Notes under the pieces: generated by a model
What the model was told of the DNA's origin: nothing
The model's database searches: none
The model's input: only the letters and a program-made list of their open reading frames with translations
Position numbers and translations under genes: made by a program
In this document: in pieces, positions 1 through 4,883 of the stretch
How the letters are laid out: every line of letters starts with the position of its first letter
Position numbering within the stretch: the stretch's first letter is position 1
From: Lamprocystis purpurea
GTDB taxonomy: Bacteria; Pseudomonadota; Gammaproteobacteria; Chromatiales; Chromatiaceae
Length of the DNA stretch: 5,898 nucleotides
Assembly: GCA_020718945.1 (NCBI GenBank)
Contig: DYRB01000207.1
Span: 1-5,898 of the forward strand
Reading direction: 5' to 3'

Positions 1-41
1 CGGCGCTCCCACGGTCGGCCCCCCGGTCGAACCAACACCTA

Positions 42-72
42 ACGCAGACATAGCCTTTGCGTATATCTGCGT
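42..72. repeat. Imperfect palindrome in an AT-rich patch (possible operator)
   Basis: Arms ACGCAGACATA (42-52) and TATATCTGCGT (62-72) are complementary at 10 of 11 positions, with a 9-base centre. The patch from about 40 to 90 is clearly richer in A and T than the rest of the window. TGCGTA also recurs directly at 58-63 and 68-73, with TGCGGC at 77-82. No gene starts nearby inside the window. On the minus strand a short frame opens at an ATG at 51 and stays open to the left edge (17 codons), so the patch might control a gene lying mostly beyond that edge. No convincing sigma-70 promoter was found. Confidence 0.35.
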
Positions 73-183
73 AATTTGCGGCCGAATTTCTCTTCCTAGG
101 CTGAAGAGTCAGGTCTCGCGGGAATGTGGGGCGTCGGGCGAGACTTGCAAGGCTCCATGGCGCTCCCGCCTTGTTCGCCGCCT

Positions 184-211
184 ACCGGCCCAGGGCGGGG
201 CGAGCGCCGGT
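184..211 (-). terminator. Possible hairpin terminator after ggt
   Basis: A 6-bp inverted repeat, ACCGGC at 184-189 and GCCGGT at 206-211, starts one base after the ggt stop codon. An overlapping alternative pairs GGCGCTC at 159-165 with GAGCGCC at 202-208. Neither is followed by a U run. Such short GC stems are easy to find by chance in DNA this rich in GC, so the terminator call is weak. Confidence 0.25.
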
Positions 212-212
212 C

Positions 213-1931
213 TCAGCGGACCTCAGCCAGGCCGTTGCCGCGGGGGTCGCTGGCGGCCTGGACCCGCCCCTGGGCCCGGTCCCACCAGATCGCCTGCATG
301 TTGCCGAAACCCGCGGGCACTGCCTCCAGGTCGTGGCCCAGGGCCGCCAGGCCGGCGACCTGGTCTGGGGTCAGGGCGGCGGGCTCGTACTGGATGCGGT
401 CGGGCAGGTACTGGTGGTGCAGCCGCGGCCTCGCCACCCAGTCTGCCGGGGGCTCCCCGGCCACCGCGGCCAGGATGCCGTGCAGGACCATGCTGATGAT
501 GCGGCTCCCCCCTGGGGTGCCGAGGATGGCGACCCCGGCCTGCGACTCCAGGAAGGTCGGGCTCATGCTCGACAGGGGGCGCTTGCCCGGGGCCACCGCA
601 TTGGCCGCCCCGCCGGTCAGGCCGTAGGCGTTGGGGGCCCCGGGGCTGGCGGAGAAGTCGTCCATCTCGTTGTTGAGCAGGACCCCGGTCCCGGGCGGGA
701 CCAGCCCGGAGCCGAAGGGGGTGTTGATGCTCAGGGTGGCCGCCACCCGGTTGCCCTCGCGGTCGAGGACGGAGAAATGGCTGGTGTCCGTTCCCGCGCC
801 CGTCGGCACGGCACAGCCGGCGCTCGGGGTGGCCCGTTCCGGGTCCAGGTCGCGGACCAGCCCGGCGGCGTAGACGGGATGGGTGAGGCGCTCCACCGGG
901 ATGGCGACGACCCCCGGGTCGCCCAGATAGGCGGCACGGTCGCGGTAGGCACGGCGCATCACCTCCGTCAGCAGGTGGGCGCGGGCGACCGGGTCCAGGG
1001 CGTCGAGGTCGAAGCCGGAGAGCATGTTGAGCATCTCGGCCAGCAGAATACCCCCGGAGGAGGGCGGGGCCGCGCTCACCAGGCGCCAGCCACGGTAGTA
1101 CGCGACCACGGGTGGGCGCTCGACGACCCGGTAATCGGCCAGGTCTTCCAGGGTCCAGATGCCACCGGCGGCGCGCACCCCGTCCACCAGGGCCGCGGCG
1201 ACGGGGCCGGCGTAGAAGCCGGCCTGACCGTCCCGGGCCAGGGCATCCAGGGTCCTGGCCAGGTCCGGCTGGCGGATGGGCTCGCCCTCGGCGGGGGCGG
1301 CACCGGCGATGAGGAACTGGCTGGCGGCGGCCGGGGAGCGCAGCAGGGCCGCTGCCCGCCGTTCCGCCATTCGGACGTACTGGGCATAGGCGGGGAAGCC
1401 GTACCGGGCCAGGCGGATGGCCGGGGCCAGGCTCAGTGCCAGGGGCAGCCGGCCATAGTGGGTCGCCAGGTGGGCCAGGGCCGCCGGGGCCCCGGGGATG
1501 CCGGCGGCCAGGGCCCCGTCCAGGGACAGTCCGGGCACGGGGCGCCCCTGGGGGTCGAGGAACAGGTCGCGGCCGGCGGCGAGCGGGGCCCGCTCCCGCC
1601 CGTCGAGCATGACCTGAAGGCCGTCTGAGGCCCGGTGCAGCAGCCAGAAGCCGCCGCCACCGAGCCCGGAGTTCTGCGGCTCTACCACCGCGAGGGCGGC
1701 GGAGACGGCGACCGCGGCATCGAAGGCGTTGCCCCCGGCATCCAGAATCTCAAACCCGGCGGCGGTGGCCAGCGGGTGGGCGGAGGCGATGGCCGCGGCG
1801 GGCGGGCTGGCGCCGGTGTCCGGCGCGGCCTGGGCCCAGGTCGGGGGCAGCCACAGGGCGATCAGGAGCCATCCCAGGCGAGCGGCGGTGCCCCGGGATG
1901 GCCTGGGGACTGTCAGGTGTGGGGGCGGCAT
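213..1931 (-). CDS. ggt: Gamma-glutamyltransferase (gamma-glutamyltranspeptidase) precursor
   Basis: A 572-residue Ntn-hydrolase precursor that cleaves the gamma-glutamyl bond of glutathione and related compounds, passing the glutamyl group to water or an amino acid. An N-terminal signal peptide (hydrophobic core about residues 19-30, likely cleavage after AQA near 36) points to the periplasm. Key residues are present: R112 in DGRERAP (glutamyl carboxylate binding), the autocatalytic Thr383 in GTDTSHFSV, which should become the first residue of the small subunit, N403 in SINTPFGSG, NNEMDDFS (420-427), PLSSMSPT (452-459) and the oxyanion glycines in GTPGGSR (471-477). The linker after DDFS includes a lid-loop-like segment. 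Predicted subunits are about 346 residues (mature large) and 190 (small). ATG 1931 is the only ATG, GTG or TTG candidate near the N terminus, yet no good Shine-Dalgarno site precedes it. The 109 bp gap and hairpin upstream suggest partly separate expression. Confidence 0.96.
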   Translation of the reverse strand: MPPPHLTVPRPSRGTAARLGWLLIALWLPPTWAQAAPDTGASPPAAAIASAHPLATAAGFEILDAGGNAFDAAVAVSAALAVVEPQNSGLGGGGFWLLHRASDGLQVMLDGRERAPLAAGRDLFLDPQGRPVPGLSLDGALAAGIPGAPAALAHLATHYGRLPLALSLAPAIRLARYGFPAYAQYVRMAERRAAALLRSPAAASQFLIAGAAPAEGEPIRQPDLARTLDALARDGQAGFYAGPVAAALVDGVRAAGGIWTLEDLADYRVVERPPVVAYYRGWRLVSAAPPSSGGILLAEMLNMLSGFDLDALDPVARAHLLTEVMRRAYRDRAAYLGDPGVVAIPVERLTHPVYAAGLVRDLDPERATPSAGCAVPTGAGTDTSHFSVLDREGNRVAATLSINTPFGSGLVPPGTGVLLNNEMDDFSASPGAPNAYGLTGGAANAVAPGKRPLSSMSPTFLESQAGVAILGTPGGSRIISMVLHGILAAVAGEPPADWVARPRLHHQYLPDRIQYEPAALTPDQVAGLAALGHDLEAVPAGFGNMQAIWWDRAQGRVQAASDPRGNGLAEVR

Positions 1932-2003
1932 AGGGGGTTGCCGAGCTGTTGCGGCCTTGGCGCGGTGCGGTGGCGGAGGGGTACGGGTGTGGGCGGGGAT
2001 GGC

Positions 2004-2030
2004 CCGGCGCGGACCCGGTGGCCGCGCCGG
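2004..2030 (-). terminator. GC hairpin between the ferredoxin gene and ggt
   Basis: Perfect 9-bp inverted repeat: CCGGCGCGG at 2004-2012 and CCGCGCCGG at 2022-2030, with a 9-base loop. It begins about 10 bases after the ferredoxin stop codon in the direction of transcription. There is no run of U after it, so it is not a classical intrinsic terminator. It could weaken read-through into ggt or protect the 3' end of the upstream message. The length and perfect match are seen directly; the function is inferred. Confidence 0.4.
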
Positions 2031-2040
2031 ACGGCTGGGC

Positions 2041-2295
2041 TCAGGCCTTACCGGCGGTGATGCGCTCGTACTTCTCCGTCAACTCTTCCTCCGTCTCCTC
2101 GTGGGCCGGGTCCTTGATGATGCAGTCCACCGGGCAGACCTCGACGCACTGGGAGGTCTCGTAGTGGCCCACGCACTCGGTGCACAGGTCGGGGTCGATG
2201 ACGTAGATCTCATCACCCTGGGTGATGGCGCCGTTGGGGCACTCGGGCTCGCACACGTCGCAGTTGATGCATTCGTCGGTGATGATCAGGGCCAT
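2041..2295 (-). CDS. fdx: 2[4Fe-4S] ferredoxin, Allochromatium/YfhL type
   Basis: An 84-residue cytoplasmic electron carrier with two [4Fe-4S] clusters. The first motif is C9-x2-C12-x2-C15-x3-C19-P. The second is C38-x2-C41-x8-C50-x3-C54-P, in which eight residues replace the usual two between the second and third cysteines. C58 is an extra cysteine. An acidic, helical tail (HEETEEELTEKYERI) follows. These are the marks of the Alvin-type ferredoxins (A. vinosum Fd, P. aeruginosa Fdx1, E. coli YfhL), known for very low and unequal cluster potentials. As I recall it, the A. vinosum sequence is almost the same over most of the length. A strong AAGGAG lies 7 bases before the ATG. The gene follows coaD, an association I recall from other Gammaproteobacteria whose functional meaning is unclear. 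The physiological partner cannot be told from this window. Confidence 0.97.
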   Translation of the reverse strand: MALIITDECINCDVCEPECPNGAITQGDEIYVIDPDLCTECVGHYETSQCVEVCPVDCIIKDPAHEETEEELTEKYERITAGKA

Positions 2296-2302
2296 GGTGT
2301 TG

Positions 2303-2308
2303 CTCCTT
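2303..2308 (-). promoter_or_regulatory. Ribosome binding site for the ferredoxin gene
   Basis: A consensus AAGGAG on the minus strand, 7 bases before the ATG at 2295. It is the best Shine-Dalgarno site in the window and suggests high translation of the ferredoxin compared with its neighbours. I saw no clear promoter in the 54 bp between coaD and this gene. Confidence 0.75.
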
Positions 2309-2349
2309 GGTAGAGGGCAGGTGGGGGTAAGAGCGGGAACGGCGGAATC

Positions 2350-2832
2350 TTATCCAAACCGCTGGCGCAATGCAGCATGAACCTCAGCGGAGACGAAGGC
2401 CGACACGTCGCCCTTGAGGCGCGCTATCTCGCGCACCAGGGACGAGGAGATGTAGGCATACTTCTCCGCCGGGGTGAGGAACAGGGTCTCGATGTCCGGG
2501 GCCATGCGCCGGTTCATGCCGGCGAGCTGGAACTCAAACTCAAAGTCGGACACGGCGCGCAGCCCGCGCATGATCACCGGTACCCCGAGGTTGCGGGCAA
2601 AGTCCACCAGCAGGCCGGAGAAGGCGACCACCTCGATGCGGTCCAGGTGGGCCTCGTCGATGCAGGCGCGGATCAGGGCGACGCGCTGGTCGGTGTCGAA
2701 CATCGGGGTCTTGTGGGTGTCGGCGGCGACCGCCACTATCACCCGGTCGAACAGGCGCGAGGCGCGGCAGATGAGGTCGGTGTGCCCGTTGGTGACGGGG
2801 TCGAAGGTCCCCGGATAGACCACAGCACGCAC
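2350..2832 (-). CDS. coaD: Phosphopantetheine adenylyltransferase CoaD
   Basis: A 160-residue cytoplasmic enzyme of coenzyme A synthesis that transfers AMP from ATP to 4'-phosphopantetheine, giving dephospho-CoA and pyrophosphate. The nucleotidyltransferase signature is complete: YPGTFDPVTNGHTDLI (residues 6-21) with the TxGH-type motif at T14-H17, a conserved Lys at 41, RGLRAVSDFEFE (89-100), and ISSSLVREI (128-136) for ATP binding. Its length matches the usual ~160 residues. The start is GTG at 2832. The reading frame stays open without a stop for more than 360 bases upstream, into the rsmD region, but that extension is only a shadow: it has no homology I recognise, and a correctly spaced GGAG stands 6 bases before the GTG. 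The gap to rsmD is 70 bp and to the downstream ferredoxin gene 54 bp. Confidence 0.97.
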   Translation of the reverse strand: MRAVVYPGTFDPVTNGHTDLICRASRLFDRVIVAVAADTHKTPMFDTDQRVALIRACIDEAHLDRIEVVAFSGLLVDFARNLGVPVIMRGLRAVSDFEFEFQLAGMNRRMAPDIETLFLTPAEKYAYISSSLVREIARLKGDVSAFVSAEVHAALRQRFG

Positions 2833-2838
2833 GGGAGT

Positions 2839-2842
2839 CTCC
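2839..2842 (-). promoter_or_regulatory. Ribosome binding site for coaD
   Basis: The minus strand reads CGGAG followed by a 6-base spacer and the GTG at 2832. It supports the short, GTG-initiated form of CoaD over much longer in-frame alternatives beginning inside rsmD. Confidence 0.65.
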
Positions 2843-2902
2843 GTTGGCCCGGGGGGTTCCCGGTGGGCGCCTAGGATACCAGACCGCCCGGCCCAGGGTG
2901 GG

Positions 2903-3541
2903 TCAAACGCTGCCGCGCAGCAATTCGGGGCTGCCGACGGGCGCGTCCGGTCCCTCCACCAGGGCCAGCCCATAGGCCACCTGCCCGGCGCGTTGCTCTC
3001 GTACCAGGCGCCAGCCGGGCGGCATTGTCGGCAACCCGGGGTTGATCGGGGCCTCCAGATAGACCCGGGTCCCGAGGTGCACCCAGCCCTTGGCCGCCAG
3101 CAGGGCGCAGGCCGGGGCCAACAGCCCGGCGGCGAAGGGCGGGTCCAGAAAGACCACATCGAAGCCCCGCCCGGGCCCAGCCAGCCAGGCCAGGGCATCG
3201 GCCCGGGTCACCTGGACCCGGGCCGCGCCCAGGGTCGCCACATTGGCCAGGAGCTGGCGCACCACGGCCGGGGCCGACTCCAGCATCACCACCTCGGCCG
3301 CCCCGCGGGAGGCCGCCTCCAGGCCCAGGGCCCCGCTGCCGGCGAAGCAATCCAGGCAGCGGGCCCCGGCCATGATGGGGGCGAGCCAGTTGAACAGGGT
3401 CTCGCGCACCCGGTCGGCGGTGGGGCGCAGGCCCTCGTGGTCGGGGACCGGGAGCTTCCGCCCCCGGTAGGTCCCGCCGATGATGCGCAGGACCCCGGGC
3501 CCTCGCCCGGCACCCGGCGCCCGGCGGGTTGGCCTAGTCAC
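2903..3541 (-). CDS. rsmD: 16S rRNA (guanine(966)-N2)-methyltransferase RsmD
   Basis: A 212-residue SAM-dependent methyltransferase that modifies G966 of 16S rRNA during assembly of the 30S subunit in the cytoplasm. The N terminus has the family signature RIIGGTYRGRKLPVP (from residue 19) and LRPTADRVRETLFNWL (38-53). The SAM-binding motif I is LDCFAGSGALGLEA (63-76), and the catalytic motif IV is DPPF (133-136). The C-terminal GQVAYGLALVE also matches the E. coli protein as I recall it. The start is taken as GTG at 3541, which gives 17-18 residues before RIIGG, slightly more than in E. coli. No good Shine-Dalgarno sequence precedes it, and there is no other ATG, GTG or TTG before the conserved region. 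The gene overlaps the M16 stop by 8 bp, so translation is probably coupled. Adjacent rsmD and coaD are common in bacteria. Confidence 0.97.
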   Translation of the reverse strand: MTRPTRRAPGAGRGPGVLRIIGGTYRGRKLPVPDHEGLRPTADRVRETLFNWLAPIMAGARCLDCFAGSGALGLEAASRGAAEVVMLESAPAVVRQLLANVATLGAARVQVTRADALAWLAGPGRGFDVVFLDPPFAAGLLAPACALLAAKGWVHLGTRVYLEAPINPGLPTMPPGWRLVREQRAGQVAYGLALVEGPDAPVGSPELLRGSV

Positions 3542-4883
3542 CCTGCTTGGCGACCGGACCGGCCTGGGGCCCCACGTCCACCACCGCCAGGCGGTCCGGG
3601 TGGATGCGCCGGGCGAAGGCGTCGCGGATCTGCTCCCCGGTGACCGCCTCGACGCGCCCGGAGAAGCGGTCCAGGTAGTCCAGGGGCAGGCCGTAGAAGC
3701 CGATCATGGCCAGGTACTCCACCACCTTGGCGTTGCCGGCGATGCGCAGGGGGAAGCCCCCGGTGATGTTCTTCTGGGCCGCCGCCAGGTCCGCCTCGGT
3801 CGGCCCCTTTTCGATGAACTGGCCCAGGGTGGCCAGCAGCACCTCGCGGGCCTGGGTGGCCTGGTCGTTCTTGGTCTGGAGCCCCATGACGAAGGGCCCC
3901 TCCGCCCGCATGGGCAGGAAATAGCTGTAGACGCTGTAGGACAGGCCGCGCTTCTCCCGCACCTCCTCCATCAGCAGGGACACCAGGCCGCTGCCCCCCA
4001 GGACGTGATTGCCCACATAGAGCGGGAAATAGTCCGGGTCGCCCCGGCGCATGCCCGGCTGGCCGACCAGCACATGGGTCTGGCTGGAGGGAAAGGCGAT
4101 GTCCTGGGTGCTGCCGGCGGTGAGCCCCTCGACCGGGGGTGGGGCCGGTGCCCGCTCACCGCCCGAGGCGCCCCCGGGCAGGTCGGCTGTGATGCGGGTG
4201 GCGATGGCTTCGGCCTGGGCCCGGTCCAGGGCCCCGACTATGGCTACCACGGCGTTGCGGGCCCCGTAATACTGGCGATGGAAGGCGACCAGGTCGTCCC
4301 GGGTCAGGGCGCTCACCCCCTCCGGTGTCCCCTCCGGCTCCCCGGCGTAGGGGTGGCTGCCGAAGATGGCCTTGAACAGGGCCTTCTGGCCGACGGTCCC
4401 AGGCTCCTGCTCGTCCTGGCGCAGGGCGGTGAGGGTGTTCTGGCGCAGCCGCTCCAGGTCCGCGGCGGCGAAGCGCGGCGCGGCCAGGACCTGGGTCAGG
4501 GTGGCCAGGGCCGTGTCCAGGGCCGGCTCGCTGGTCAGGCTGCGGGTGGACACCACCGCCATGTCGCGCAGCGCCGAGGACTGGAGCGAGGCCCCCACGG
4601 ACTCCATGCGCTCGGCCAGGGCATCGGCGTCCCAGTCCCCGGCGCCCTGGGTCAGCATGGCAGAGGTCATGGCGGCCAGGCCCGGGCGGCCGGCGTCCCG
4701 GGCGCTGCCGGCGTCGAATACCAGGCGTACGTCCACCATGGGCAGGTCGGGGGCTGCGACGAACAGCACCCGGGCCCCGTTGGGGGTCTCCCAGGACTGG
4801 ATCTGGGGCAGGGCAGAGGCGGCGGCGCTCATGAGCATCCCCAGGGCGAGGGCGGCAAGCAGGCGGATGGGGCTAACGGACAT
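3534..4883 (-). CDS. M16 family protein lacking the zinc site (non-catalytic partner subunit)
   Basis: A 449-residue protein with two M16 domains. The ATG at 4883 is preferred over one 39 bases upstream because AAGGGAG lies 9 bases before it and because it places a clean signal peptide at the N terminus: Arg7, a hydrophobic stretch to about residue 22, and a likely cleavage after ASA at residue 24. It is therefore predicted to be periplasmic. Where active members have HxxEH (GLAHxxEHML), this one reads GLA-AMTSA-ML at residues 68-77, so both histidines and the glutamate are replaced (A71, S74, A75) and it should not bind zinc. The C-terminal domain keeps EKRGLSYSVYSYF (R312, Y316), the Arg/Tyr pair that contacts substrate in M16B enzymes. 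Together with the upstream catalytic-type gene this matches known two-gene M16B heterodimers such as the Sphingomonas Sph2681/Sph2682 pair. The stop codon overlaps the rsmD start by 8 bp. Confidence 0.94.
   Translation of the reverse strand: MSVSPIRLLAALALGMLMSAAASALPQIQSWETPNGARVLFVAAPDLPMVDVRLVFDAGSARDAGRPGLAAMTSAMLTQGAGDWDADALAERMESVGASLQSSALRDMAVVSTRSLTSEPALDTALATLTQVLAAPRFAAADLERLRQNTLTALRQDEQEPGTVGQKALFKAIFGSHPYAGEPEGTPEGVSALTRDDLVAFHRQYYGARNAVVAIVGALDRAQAEAIATRITADLPGGASGGERAPAPPPVEGLTAGSTQDIAFPSSQTHVLVGQPGMRRGDPDYFPLYVGNHVLGGSGLVSLLMEEVREKRGLSYSVYSYFLPMRAEGPFVMGLQTKNDQATQAREVLLATLGQFIEKGPTEADLAAAQKNITGGFPLRIAGNAKVVEYLAMIGFYGLPLDYLDRFSGRVEAVTGEQIRDAFARRIHPDRLAVVDVGPQAGPVAKQGD

Noticed and set aside
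9..30. GGTTCGA on the minus strand, like a tRNA T-loop
   Set aside because: The flanking bases do not form the 5-bp T stem, and no anticodon or acceptor stem could be found around it.
1..51. Minus-strand ATG at 51 with 17 open codons to the left edge, as the start of a further gene
   Set aside because: Too short to judge; the nearest Shine-Dalgarno-like AAAGG is only 2 bases from the ATG, and codon bias is weak. Mentioned as a possibility only.
90..108. Inverted repeat CTCTTC/GAAGAG with a 7-base loop
   Set aside because: Only 6 bp and not followed by a T run on either strand; likely chance.
96..158. A 20-codon minus-strand small frame after ggt (starts MEPCKSRP)
   Set aside because: No recognisable peptide family, spacing of the GGGAG to the ATG is short (4 bases), and such small frames are expected by chance.
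2..167. GGCGCTCCC occurring twice as a direct repeat (2-10 and 159-167), as possible mobile-element ends
   Set aside because: Nine bases of GC-rich sequence can recur by chance, and nothing between the copies resembles an insertion sequence or its remnant.
2..212. A plus-strand frame open from the left edge, reading a Cys-containing segment (YICVICGRIS) like the tail of a gene
   Set aside because: It continues without a stop into the antisense of ggt until around position 490, its codons lack the G/C third-position bias of real genes here, and I recognise no domain.
126..1628. A 500-codon open frame on the plus strand opposite ggt
   Set aside because: The translation is a low-complexity Gly/Arg/Gln/Ala-rich string with no recognisable domain. 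The opposite strand encodes a complete GGT with all active-site motifs. Strong G/C at third codon positions removes stop codons from antisense frames.
2871..2908. Promoter-like TTGACC and TATCCT before coaD on the minus strand
   Set aside because: The spacing is 22 bases, too long for a sigma-70 promoter, and TTGACC overlaps the rsmD stop codon, so it is partly explained by coding sequence.
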